From a virus: a stretch of DNA of 20,204 nt. The notes under the pieces are model-generated. The model was not told the DNA's origin, did no database searches, and saw only the letters and a list, made by a program, of their open reading frames with translations. The stretch is taken from positions 1 to 20,204 of IMG/VR virus record IMGVR_UViG_3300035157_000682. One strand, written 5' to 3'. Every line of letters begins with the position of its first letter. The first letter of the stretch is position 1. This document shows positions 1 through 8,428 of the stretch, in pieces. Made by a program: the position numbers and the translations under genes.

Positions 1-1884
1 ACCTGATAGAGTTGACCAAGATGTATTACCAGATCCATCACTGATAAGAACTTGGTTAGCAGTACCGTTACTTGGTGGGAGTACAAAGGTTGTGTTACCA
101 GATAACAATGATGCTGCTGGAGCTTTTATTGTTGCCGAATATTGATTGTTATTATCAGTAGATAAGTTTAACTCTGCAACAGAATTACCAGCAGAAACAG
201 TCAGTCCACCAACAGTTATAGCAGTTGTAGTTGTATTACCACGACCAGTTACTGAAGCAAGTGTATCAGTCTCAGTATAAGATCCAGCCTGATTTACCCA
301 ACTGGTATTTCCCGATCCATCTGTACGTAAAACTTGGTCTACACTACCGTGAGTTCCAGGTAACGTGAAGTTAATGTTACCACTGAAGTTAGCATGTGAT
401 GGTGCTTTTATACTTACCTTATGTGCATTACTAACCTCACAATAGAGGTCGATAGATGCCACGTTTCCAGTACCTGTTCTTACTGATAGAAGCCCATCAG
501 CAAGAGTGATACCACCTGTAGTACCATTACCACCAATGGTAGCAGAGTTATTTGATGTTGATCCCCTAGCAATAACATTAGCAAGGGTGCTGGTCTCCGT
601 GTAAGATGTTAAATAATTACTAAGATCTGGTGGGGTGAATGAAAAGACTCCATTTGCACTGTTATATGTTATGTTTCCGTTACCACTAGCAGCATTTGGT
701 GCACCAACAGACAAAGCAGTCAGTGCTACATACCCACCTAAAGCATGATCTCCCCATGCAACTGCTGCATCCCAGTTAGTTATCTTAGTACTAGTAATAT
801 TATATGCAGCAGAAGCAACAAAGACTGGATCAGTCTCTGCAGATGTTGAAGTTAAATATCCCTGTGTACTATGATCACCCCAACCATGAGCCTCATTCCA
901 ATCAGTTGAAGTACCACCAGTAGCAGTAACAACACCACTAACTGTAATTCCTGTCGCCGTAGTAGCTAATTTCTCTGTTGCAGCATGGTATAACTTAACA
1001 TCTCCATCAGGAACAAACTTAGCAAGAAGGTCACTGGTTCCATCCTTTAATATCTTAACATCATGTGCACTCTCAATTGATAATGGGTTACCAGCATTAG
1101 AATGTTTTATCTGACTCTTACTACCTGTATGAACAATAGTGAAATCAGATCCTGTACCAAGAACTATTGGATCAGTATCTAATAATACAATACCACCAAC
1201 AGTAAGTGATTGATTAGTAGTACTTCCTCTATCAGCTACACTATCAAGTGTCTCTGAAGCAGAAACAGATCCGAAACTAAGACCACCCGAACCATCAGTG
1301 AGTATAGCTTGTCCAGCCAGACCGTCAGAGGCAGGGTAAGTTAAACCAGAAGCAACTAAAATATTTGATATAGTAGTTGTAGTATTACTTACAAGAACCT
1401 TCTCTACATTATTATAATAAAGCTTTACATACCCACTTGTACCTTCAACTGCTTCAATTAATGTAGCATTGCTTGCTTGATTCTTTAAAGCAATAGCATC
1501 ACTATTAATTTCTAAACCACCAAGACCAACTATCCTACTACCATCAGCAGTCGTGTGAGAAATTGCTAGGTCATCATTAGCACCAAATATTGCTACTGCA
1601 CCATCACCCCATTTCAATGTGTTATCAATCTTAGTCCATTGTAAATTACTAGTCTGGCCAGTGAATGTTGATGTACCACCACTTATAAATCCAGCATCAA
1701 GACTAAGTTGTACGTTAGTAGAAGCACCTCTGTTTGTAACTACTGCTAAGTCATCTGTACCTGTACTTGATATACCAACAGATTCCCAAGCAACACCATC
1801 CCACGCCCAAGTTCTCCCACCTGTAGTGTAGGTAAAACTACCATCAGTTAGTTGCCCTGCGGTTGAGGGAAAATTTATGGCCAT
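1..1884 (-). CDS. Tail fibre-like structural protein, 3' end beyond the window
   Basis: An open frame of 628 codons runs from an ATG at 1884 to base 1 with no stop, so the C-terminal part is missing. The protein begins MAINFPSTAGQLTDG and is rich in Gly, Ser, Thr and Asn. It has repeated motifs of the type ETDPVFVASAAY, WNEAHGWGDHST and GLTYPASDG, which also occur in the 1842-residue fibre just upstream. Such low-complexity repetitive beta-rich proteins are typical of cyanophage tail fibres and other distal-tail proteins. A strong Shine-Dalgarno (AAGGAG) lies 10 bases before the ATG, and a late-type promoter octamer lies at 1907-1914. It is the third of three related fibre genes in tandem. 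The structural role follows from composition, repeats and context; the exact position in the virion is unknown. Confidence 0.8.
   Translation of the reverse strand, partial: MAINFPSTAGQLTDGSFTYTTGGRTWAWDGVAWESVGISSTGTDDLAVVTNRGASTNVQLSLDAGFISGGTSTFTGQTSNLQWTKIDNTLKWGDGAVAIFGANDDLAISHTTADGSRIVGLGGLEINSDAIALKNQASNATLIEAVEGTSGYVKLYYNNVEKVLVSNTTTTISNILVASGLTYPASDGLAGQAILTDGSGGLSFGSVSASETLDSVADRGSTTNQSLTVGGIVLLDTDPIVLGTGSDFTIVHTGSKSQIKHSNAGNPLSIESAHDVKILKDGTSDLLAKFVPDGDVKLYHAATEKLATTATGITVSGVVTATGGTSTDWNEAHGWGDHSTQGYLTSTSAETDPVFVASAAYNITSTKITNWDAAVAWGDHALGGYVALTALSVGAPNAASGNGNITYNSANGVFSFTPPDLSNYLTSYTETSTLANVIARGSTSNNSATIGGNGTTGGITLADGLLSVRTGTGNVASIDLYCEVSNAHKVSIKAPSHANFSGNINFTLPGTHGSVDQVLRTDGSGNTSWVNQAGSYTETDTLASVTGRGNTTTTAITVGGLTVSAGNSVAELNLSTDNNNQYSATIKAPAASLLSGNTTFVLPPSNGTANQVLISDGSGNTSWSTLSG
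801..837. repeat. 37-base exact repeat shared by two fibre genes, copy A
   Basis: This stretch is identical to 5205-5241. Both copies encode the ETDPVFVASAAY motif in the same frame, one in the distal partial fibre and one in the 1842-residue fibre. Exact identity over 37 bases within otherwise diverged sequence suggests recent exchange or gene conversion. Confidence 0.8.
912..951. repeat. 40-base exact repeat shared by two fibre genes, copy A
   Basis: This stretch is identical to 3303-3342. It encodes GITVSGVVTATGG in both fibre genes and is followed in both by the near-identical WNEAHGWGDHST segment. It is a candidate exchange site between the paralogous fibres. Confidence 0.8.
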
Positions 1885-1894
1885 GCTTAGATTA

Positions 1895-1900
1895 CTCCTT
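1895..1900 (-). promoter_or_regulatory. Strong ribosome binding site of the distal fibre gene
   Basis: Read on the minus strand this is AAGGAG, 10 bases before the ATG at 1884. It fixes that start. It is the clearest Shine-Dalgarno in the window; most other genes here rely on weak sites or on stop/start overlaps. Confidence 0.7.
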
Positions 1901-1906
1901 CCAGTT

Positions 1907-1914
1907 TATTTATC
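1907..1914 (-). promoter_or_regulatory. Late-type promoter octamer GATAAATA before the distal fibre gene
   Basis: The minus strand reads GATAAATA, one mismatch from the T4 late consensus TATAAATA recognised by gp55-type sigma factors. It lies in the short gap between the stop of the 1842-residue fibre gene and the next ATG, 22 bases before that ATG. The same octamer sits at an equivalent position before the 1842-residue gene (7473-7480). Function is inferred from sequence and placement. Confidence 0.6.
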
Positions 1915-4900
1915 CTATAGGGCTGCTACTCTTGTTTTGAAATCAGCGAAGTCACTAGATGCTGCAACGACATTCTTCAAATCACTTAGTTTAATATAAT
2001 CTGACTGTGATAATGGTGGTGTTGCAGAGACCCACTGTGAAGAATCAGGATCTTGATAATAGATCTTGAGTGTACCATCAGTTGAATCCCACCATAAATC
2101 ACCATCGATTGCTGTTGATGGAGCAGTATCATCGGTAGATACATTAGCACCACCACTACCACCACTACCAGAACCACTAGAGGTCTTCATGATGTAGCAG
2201 AGAGCATAATATTTTGGTCTAATGTCTATGTTGTTACCACTACCAGTAGATAAAGTGGTAACACCAGTAGTTTTATTGTCGCATCCAAGACTCAAGCTTG
2301 CATCTCCAAGAGAAATACTAGTGGTAGCAGTGTCACAAGTTACAGAAGAATTAGCACTACCAACAGTTCCTGATACAGAAACAGATGGACTAGCACTACC
2401 TGTAGTACCACTGTGAGTATGTCCACCAGCACTACCTGTGTTACCACCAACATTTCCATAGAAGCTGTGACTATGACCACCACCACTTCCGATACTTATA
2501 CCAGTACCAGAACTCCAAGTTGAACTAGTAGAAGCTCCAGAAACAACAGTAGTATCAGCTCCATGACTATCAGTATCAACACCTGTACCTCCAGAAGGTA
2601 TAGCAGCTGTATGTTGATGTCCAGGATCACTCACACTGTGACCATGACTTCCACCACTACCTGTGTTTCCACTAACACTACCACTCATAGAGTGAGAGTG
2701 AGAACCCTGACTAGATCCAGTACCAAAATTATGAGTATGTGAACTAGAAGATCCACTACCACTCCAACTATGAGAGTGACCGTTATCGCTACAGTCATGA
2801 GAGTGTCCATCATCTGTAACACTATGAGTATGCTGACCAGTTGCAGTATGTGAGTGTCCAGGATCATTTACCCCATGAGTATGAGAAGGTAACTGAGCCT
2901 CAGTAAGAGTTATTAAATCATTACCACCATTATCACCAACAGAATATGTTTCACCTGCATTACCAGTTCCTATGGAAGCACCAACAACAAACTTATCTCT
3001 TAGATCAGGAGTCTGTTCTCCATTCTGCACAGAACCATCACATAGTGACCAACCATCTGGTATGTTACTAATAGATCCAGACCAGAGTATAATCATACCC
3101 TTCTCAACACCGCTAGGTGGTATCACCTGATCTGCTGCTTCCCACTTCAATGTAGAACTATTGTACTGTAATATCTGACCAGCACCAGGTGATGCTGTTG
3201 AAACATCTGATAGATCATTAAGAGAACTACTACTCAAACCATTTAGATATCCAGCAGTAGAGTGATCACCCCATCCATGTGCTTCATTCCATTCAGTTGA
3301 GTTACCACCAGTAGCAGTAACAACACCACTAACTGTAATTCCAGCTGAAGTAGTCTCAAATTTCTTTACCTTATTCCAGAACAACTCAACTGAACCTGAG
3401 TCATTAAAGATTGCTCTGTTACCACCACTCTCAGTAATTCTTAATGGATGTCCAAGTGGACTACTAAGGATATTAGCAGATCCACTATGACCGATCTGTA
3501 GATCCTGTTGCGTACCCATCTTAAGGTAAATGCTATCATCTACAGTAATATCATTGGTACTAGAAAGACCTGCAACAGTGATAGAAGCTGTAGTAGTATT
3601 ACCTCTTTGAGCAACATTATCAAGAGTGTCTGCAGCAGAAACAACAGCAGGAGTAAATTCAAATACACCAGTGTTAGCATTATATGATAACCCACCACCT
3701 CCATTTGCTGTTACGGTACTAACGGATAGATCTGTTAGGTTTATACCACCTCCACCACTAGCAGTAAGGTCAGACGCTGGTTCATATAGATTTGTATTTG
3801 CATTCCACTTCAGTATCTGACCTTGTGAAGGAGCAGCAGCAGATACATCAGCAAGATCTCTTGTCCTAAATCCTTGTCCACTAATGGTTATAGAACCAAC
3901 GTCTAGAGTATTTGAAATCGTCACTCCAGTCGAAGTAGTTTCTAAACGCTTCGTTCCATTATGGTAGAGCTCAACTGTACCACCATTAACAAACTGTGCT
4001 AATAGATCTCCACTAGAACCACCACCATTAGTAATCTTTGTTATACCACCAGTAGAACCAATTAATAGATCAGAGTTAACAGTCCTCAATGATAGATCAA
4101 CTGTGTTACCTACTATCTCATCTACTGTAGTATCATGATAGATCTGTAAGGTCTGAGAAGGACCGAACCTCAACTTATGATTTACACCTGAAAGATCCAA
4201 TCCACCAGCAGTAATAACATTACTGGTAGTAGAACCATTGGTAGTAACATCATGTATGTCTGATGATGTTGGAGCTGAAGCAAGGTTGGTGAAACTAATG
4301 ACACCCGACCCATTTGTGGTCATGACCTGTCCTGGATTCCCGTCAGCCGCAGGGTAGGTTAAACCACTAACCTTAAACGTACCATTATTACCATTATTAA
4401 ATTCTACATTACCATTAGAATATATCCTAGAGTAAGTATTGATGCTAACGTATCCATTAGCAGTGGTGATGAACATATCACTTTCTTCACCCTTGATAGT
4501 TCCTTGTACACTAGTATCACTGTTTGCTCTGAATCTAATCTCTGAGTGAGATCCAGTATCAATAAGTGATAGAGCACCATTCAAAGTACCATCATTAGAT
4601 ACATCAATACCACCAACAACAAGAGTATTGGTAGTCTGATTACCTCTATCTGTTACAGTATCTAAGTCATCACTACCTGACGCAGCAGCCATAGTAGTTG
4701 GAACCCACAGTCCATCATTATCATTCCATGCTAATACCTTACCATCAGCAGCACTATCAACTGAAGTAGATACATTTGTTAAAGTTCCTAGTGTGGATGG
4801 TACAGAAGGCTTACCAGTTAAAGAGTTCCATGTACCATCAAACAATGATGGTGTATTAGATAGATCATTATATGATCCAGAGAATACATCAGCAGGTGTA

Positions 4901-7443
4901 AAGGTAAACGTACCATTATTATCATAAGATAAACTACCACCACCTGAAGCAGGTGATCCTGTAGATACAGAGAAGGCAGTCAATCCACCTACAATTCCAC
5001 CACCACCTGATAGATCAGATCCAGGAGCCCATTTGTTCTGTGCTGAACTCCACTTAAGAACTTGACCATCTGAAGGTACAGAATTAGATACATCAAACAG
5101 ATCAGAAAGATTCTCAGTTAAAATATTTGTTAGATATCCTTGGTTAGCATGATTGCCCCACTGATATGCAGCATTCCAGTTAGCAGTTTGAACATTAGTT
5201 ATACTATATGCAGCAGAAGCAACAAAGACTGGATCAGTCTCCTCATATGATGTTAGGTAAACACTAAGATCTGGTGGTACATATGTGAATATACCATTAG
5301 AACCACTATATGTTAACCCACCATTACCTGAAGGATTTAGAGTGTATACAGAAAGTTGAGATAAATCTGCAGAACCACCAGGACTACTACCATCACCTTC
5401 ACCATGATCAGCTACTGCTGCCCACTTAGTACCATCCCATTTAATTATATGTCCTACTGCAAGTGTTCCAGTATCTACATCACTAAGATCACCTATACTT
5501 GCTTGACTTACTTGCTGTCCTAGTTGAATCCAAGTTCCATCCTGATACATCTCAACTTGGTTTGAACTATTATTATAGACCAGAGTACCATTGAGTACAT
5601 TTAGTGCATCTCTTTCACTTGTTGTCTTACTAGGTAACTTAAGTGAATTTAATATACTAAGAGAAGTTATAGTACCAGCAGCAGATACAATGTTATCAGT
5701 ATTAATATAACCATCTACCCTAAGCTCACCACCACCAGGTTCCCATAATAACTTATTAGTTCCAGCAAAACCACCACCAGAATTATACTGTATCGATCCT
5801 GTTACACCACCAGCATTTGCTGCTCCACCTCCACCTCCACCAGAAACAGAAGTAGTAGCAATACTTGTTATCCTTCCTGTTGGACTTACAGTAATGATAG
5901 GTATACTATTAGCACTACCATAAGTTCCTGAAGTTGCTCCCGTTAATCCCGATAACTGATCTGCATTACCAGTGTATGCATTAGCATCTAATGTACCAGT
6001 TACATTAAGACCAGCAAATGTAGGAGTAGCACCAGCACTTAAGTCTTGTGCAACAGCAAAAGTTAACTCATTAGCACTTCTAGTAAGAGTAACACCAGTA
6101 CCAGCAGTTAATTTAAACTCCTGTGCATTAGAATTACTATCAGTTAAACGAACAATCTTTGTATTTGCCTGTGTATCATTCTCTACAGTCAGATTGTATA
6201 AAGTATCTGCAGAGTCAACAGTTAATTTCTTATTAACATTATCAAGATTAACTGTAGTACTACCAGTACCTACTACTCTTAGGACATCATTACTAGCAAT
6301 AGTAACATCTACAGTAGCATCTCCTATTGACCATCCAGCATACAATGAAGGTATGATACCCCAACTAGCTGTGTTACCATCTGATGTAAGGTATCTACCA
6401 GCATTACCTGCTTGAGCAGGTAACAATGCCGTGATTGCTTCTGAAGCTGTGGTAGCACCAGTACCACCATATGCTATACCTATAGTACCAGCATTCCATG
6501 TACCAGTTGTTAATACACCAACACTACTAAGACTAGAATTTAATACCGTGTTACCAAGACCAGTAGAATCTATTACACTAATTCCATTGATCTTATATTC
6601 TTTACCTATATCTAGATCCCAATTCTCTGAGGACTTCCAAGCATCCTCACTATTATCCCAAAGAATAGTATGTTCTGTGTTTCCCTTTAATTTTATACCA
6701 CCACCATCAGCTATACTATCTGAAGGGGCGAGGACATCATTTAAAAATATGAACTTATCTGTTGTGGTAACAGTGGTAACATTAGAGTACGTTGTCGTTC
6801 CCTGTACTGTAAGATTACCAGATACTACAATAGAATTAAATGTTACAGAATCAGTTGTTCCTACTGGTTGTCCAATCTGAATTTGATTCTCGGAATTAAT
6901 GGATACACCATTAGCTCCTGTATATGTTGTGTTTGTATCAGTTGAATTTACGGTGATCGTTCTACCGCTTTGAGTAATATTAGTAGAACCGCTACCAACA
7001 ATAGATACATCTCCATCAGTATAGCCTGTACCATTAGCACCTATCTTCGTTACTGTATCAGTGTCTGTGAAGTTACCATCAATAGTAATCCTAGATCCAT
7101 CTCTGGATAAAGCTATGTTTGAACCTGCAACAAGGACTACTTCAGAGTTTGATCCTCCTGATCCACCTGCAGTTAACTTAATTACTTTATCTGTTACTGG
7201 ATTAACTCCATCAACAGTAGACACTACGTAAGTTGTGTTGCTATCTGTTGTGGAAATACTCAACCACTCTAGTCCTGTAGAACCTCTTCCTAAAACTTGG
7301 CCTGATAATCCTGGGTTACTATTAAGAATAATAGAACCATCAATTTCTAAATTTTTAGTACTAGGTATCTTAAGACCTTCTACTGCAAGGGTAGGACCAC
7401 TACCACCTTGATTGATGAGTTCGTTTACTCTAATTCTGGACAT
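1915..7443 (-). CDS. Giant tail fibre protein with phage tail-collar tip and HxH-rich distal domain
   Basis: A protein of 1842 residues starting MSRIRVNELINQGG; this start is supported by the matching N-terminus of the 1059-residue fibre gene (MSRARVDQIVNQLG). Residues 1 to about 1440 are Gly/Ser/Thr/Asn-rich, with repeated units such as LSDVSTASPGAGQILQYNSS and TEWNEAHGWGDHST, as expected for a fibrous trimeric shaft. From about residue 1449 (GMIILWSGSISNIPDGWSLC) it matches the phage tail-collar pattern. That region ends near residue 1740 with RPKYYALCYIMK and contains 11 HxH motifs between residues 1521 and 1677. In T4 gp37, HxH motifs bind iron in the receptor-binding tip, so this is probably the host-recognition tip. 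About 90 further residues follow, including DGDLWWDSTDGTLKIYY. A late-type octamer lies upstream at 7473-7480, and AAGGCGG (7450-7456) is the likely ribosome binding site. Confidence 0.88.
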   Translation of the reverse strand: MSRIRVNELINQGGSGPTLAVEGLKIPSTKNLEIDGSIILNSNPGLSGQVLGRGSTGLEWLSISTTDSNTTYVVSTVDGVNPVTDKVIKLTAGGSGGSNSEVVLVAGSNIALSRDGSRITIDGNFTDTDTVTKIGANGTGYTDGDVSIVGSGSTNITQSGRTITVNSTDTNTTYTGANGVSINSENQIQIGQPVGTTDSVTFNSIVVSGNLTVQGTTTYSNVTTVTTTDKFIFLNDVLAPSDSIADGGGIKLKGNTEHTILWDNSEDAWKSSENWDLDIGKEYKINGISVIDSTGLGNTVLNSSLSSVGVLTTGTWNAGTIGIAYGGTGATTASEAITALLPAQAGNAGRYLTSDGNTASWGIIPSLYAGWSIGDATVDVTIASNDVLRVVGTGSTTVNLDNVNKKLTVDSADTLYNLTVENDTQANTKIVRLTDSNSNAQEFKLTAGTGVTLTRSANELTFAVAQDLSAGATPTFAGLNVTGTLDANAYTGNADQLSGLTGATSGTYGSANSIPIITVSPTGRITSIATTSVSGGGGGGAANAGGVTGSIQYNSGGGFAGTNKLLWEPGGGELRVDGYINTDNIVSAAGTITSLSILNSLKLPSKTTSERDALNVLNGTLVYNNSSNQVEMYQDGTWIQLGQQVSQASIGDLSDVDTGTLAVGHIIKWDGTKWAAVADHGEGDGSSPGGSADLSQLSVYTLNPSGNGGLTYSGSNGIFTYVPPDLSVYLTSYEETDPVFVASAAYSITNVQTANWNAAYQWGNHANQGYLTNILTENLSDLFDVSNSVPSDGQVLKWSSAQNKWAPGSDLSGGGGIVGGLTAFSVSTGSPASGGGSLSYDNNGTFTFTPADVFSGSYNDLSNTPSLFDGTWNSLTGKPSVPSTLGTLTNVSTSVDSAADGKVLAWNDNDGLWVPTTMAAASGSDDLDTVTDRGNQTTNTLVVGGIDVSNDGTLNGALSLIDTGSHSEIRFRANSDTSVQGTIKGEESDMFITTANGYVSINTYSRIYSNGNVEFNNGNNGTFKVSGLTYPAADGNPGQVMTTNGSGVISFTNLASAPTSSDIHDVTTNGSTTSNVITAGGLDLSGVNHKLRFGPSQTLQIYHDTTVDEIVGNTVDLSLRTVNSDLLIGSTGGITKITNGGGSSGDLLAQFVNGGTVELYHNGTKRLETTSTGVTISNTLDVGSITISGQGFRTRDLADVSAAAPSQGQILKWNANTNLYEPASDLTASGGGGINLTDLSVSTVTANGGGGLSYNANTGVFEFTPAVVSAADTLDNVAQRGNTTTASITVAGLSSTNDITVDDSIYLKMGTQQDLQIGHSGSANILSSPLGHPLRITESGGNRAIFNDSGSVELFWNKVKKFETTSAGITVSGVVTATGGNSTEWNEAHGWGDHSTAGYLNGLSSSSLNDLSDVSTASPGAGQILQYNSSTLKWEAADQVIPPSGVEKGMIILWSGSISNIPDGWSLCDGSVQNGEQTPDLRDKFVVGASIGTGNAGETYSVGDNGGNDLITLTEAQLPSHTHGVNDPGHSHTATGQHTHSVTDDGHSHDCSDNGHSHSWSGSGSSSSHTHNFGTGSSQGSHSHSMSGSVSGNTGSGGSHGHSVSDPGHQHTAAIPSGGTGVDTDSHGADTTVVSGASTSSTWSSGTGISIGSGGGHSHSFYGNVGGNTGSAGGHTHSGTTGSASPSVSVSGTVGSANSSVTCDTATTSISLGDASLSLGCDNKTTGVTTLSTGSGNNIDIRPKYYALCYIMKTSSGSGSGGSGGANVSTDDTAPSTAIDGDLWWDSTDGTLKIYYQDPDSSQWVSATPPLSQSDYIKLSDLKNVVAASSDFADFKTRVAAL
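2413..2883 (-). repeat. HxH-rich Gly/Ser repeat segment in the fibre tip
   Basis: This in-frame segment of the 1842-residue fibre encodes 11 HxH triplets (HTH, HSH, HGH, HQH) embedded in Gly/Ser/Asp spacers such as DPGHSH and GSGGSHGH. At the DNA level the short units CATACTCAT and CACTCTCAT recur. HxH motifs in T4 long tail fibre tips coordinate metal ions along the trimer axis; the same role is inferred here. Confidence 0.75.
3303..3342. repeat. 40-base exact repeat shared by two fibre genes, copy B
   Basis: This is the partner of 912-951, in the 1842-residue fibre just N-terminal to its collar domain. The downstream protein segment (TEWNEAHGWGDHSTAGYL) is nearly the same as in the other copy, with scattered base changes. 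Confidence 0.8.
5205..5241. repeat. 37-base exact repeat shared by two fibre genes, copy B
   Basis: This is the partner of 801-837, in the same reading frame within the 1842-residue fibre. The flanks on both sides are similar at the protein level (ITNxxxxNWxAA) but differ in bases. Confidence 0.8.
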
Positions 7444-7472
7444 TATTTACCGCCTTATCACAGCATCAAAGG

Positions 7473-7480
7473 TATTTATC
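7473..7480 (-). promoter_or_regulatory. Late-type promoter octamer GATAAATA before the giant fibre gene
   Basis: The minus strand reads GATAAATA, overlapping the TGA stop of the preceding chaperone gene, 29 bases before the ATG at 7443. It has one mismatch to the T4 late consensus TATAAATA. Recurrence before two large fibre genes supports function. Confidence 0.6.
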
Positions 7481-8096
7481 AACCAGACAATCGTGCCTTT
7501 ATATCTTTTCCCTTTTGAACCGCAGATTTGAATGTTTCATAGCATCCAAACACATTTGTATTGTATCCTGACGGTAGGTTTTCAAATGTAATATCTAATG
7601 GTGAAGCGAATGTTGCTGGTAAATCTCTAACCCACTGTCTAAAAGTATCCCACTCATCATTTTTAAGGCTTGTAATATATTCATGATGATCTGTTACTTC
7701 CAACAAATCATCTCTCATACTTCTAGCTTGTTTTCTTTCAGCAATAGTTCCCCAGTTATCCCATTCAGATAAGTAATCAGCATCATCTGCATCTTGTTGT
7801 GCTTGTACTTTTTCTGCTATCTCTGCTTCAATCTTATCACACTCAGTACGAGCCCATACATTATAATAATCTCTTAATTCATCAGACATCTCAGTGGATG
7901 CTTCTCTACCTTCAGGTTTAGTTGTCTTCCACTCAATACAATTAACATTATTAACAGAGTCATAACGTACAGCCCAAACATGTTCCCACTTATCTGTTGG
8001 TGCATTACTAACAAAATTCCTCTCACCATATATCCTATCTCCATACATGACTGTCCCATCAGTGGAAGATTCACCAACTAAAATAGAGAATTTCAT
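7479..8096 (-). CDS. Probable tail-fibre assembly chaperone
   Basis: A protein of 205 residues. Residues 115-165 carry the pattern of phage tail-fibre assembly chaperones: a charged helix (IAERKQARSMRDDLLEVTD, 118-136) followed by EWDTFRQWVRDLP (148-160). This matches the family signature of R..LL..TD, then W..(Y/F)RQ..RDLP. The N-terminal part (residues 1-60) is an unrecognised beta-like segment; 85-110 is a likely coiled coil. The start overlaps the stop of the upstream Cys-rich gene as ATGA, so the two are probably translationally coupled. Lying between two giant fibre genes, it fits a helper that folds or trimerises a neighbouring fibre. The family assignment is from motif recognition only. 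Confidence 0.7.
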   Translation of the reverse strand: MKFSILVGESSTDGTVMYGDRIYGERNFVSNAPTDKWEHVWAVRYDSVNNVNCIEWKTTKPEGREASTEMSDELRDYYNVWARTECDKIEAEIAEKVQAQQDADDADYLSEWDNWGTIAERKQARSMRDDLLEVTDHHEYITSLKNDEWDTFRQWVRDLPATFASPLDITFENLPSGYNTNVFGCYETFKSAVQKGKDIKARLSG

Positions 8097-8422
8097 TTCT
8101 TGCCTTCAATGATACCTTTATTATTTAGAGTTTCTGATAAAATAGCAGGTACAATTTCTTGTGCTTGTACCATAACCTTAGTCAGTTCCTGTGTCTGTTC
8201 ATAACTAACATTCCTAAAGCTCTCTACCGCAGCACCAGCCTGTCTTGCTTGACTAGATGCTTCAATAACGAGCATAGGTAACATAGTAATAGAACAATCC
8301 CATTCATCAACTGGTTCACCTGTCTGTGGATGAGTACCTCTTAATTGTATCCACCACTTACAATCCCATTTTTTACAAGGACCACCGACAAGAGGGCAGT
8401 AATCACCAGATTCTAATTTCAT
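8093..8422 (-). CDS. Small Cys-rich conserved cyanophage-type protein
   Basis: A protein of 109 residues that I do not recognise by function. The N-terminal half holds four cysteines (C9, C16, C21, C43) in aromatic context (CPLVGGPCKKWDCKWW and EWDCS), which looks like a small metal-binding site, zinc or iron-sulfur. The C-terminal half (about 55-105) is Ala/Gln/Glu-rich and probably helical. It starts 7 bases after the stop of the 1059-residue fibre gene and ends in an ATGA overlap with the chaperone gene, so it is probably co-transcribed with the fibre and chaperone. A role in fibre assembly or as a minor virion component is inferred from position alone. Confidence 0.75.
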   Translation of the reverse strand: MKLESGDYCPLVGGPCKKWDCKWWIQLRGTHPQTGEPVDEWDCSITMLPMLVIEASSQARQAGAAVESFRNVSYEQTQELTKVMVQAQEIVPAILSETLNNKGIIEGKK

Positions 8423-8428
8423 ATTAAG

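Noticed and set aside
5972-6880. Long plus-strand open frames (about 147 and 149 codons) opposite the giant fibre gene, and similar ones at 1619-1831, 9842-10148, 10215-11138 and 14395-14850
   Set aside because: They are antisense shadows of minus-strand genes with strong protein evidence. Their translations are biased in composition and have no recognisable motifs, and no plus-strand promoter or ribosome binding site supports them.
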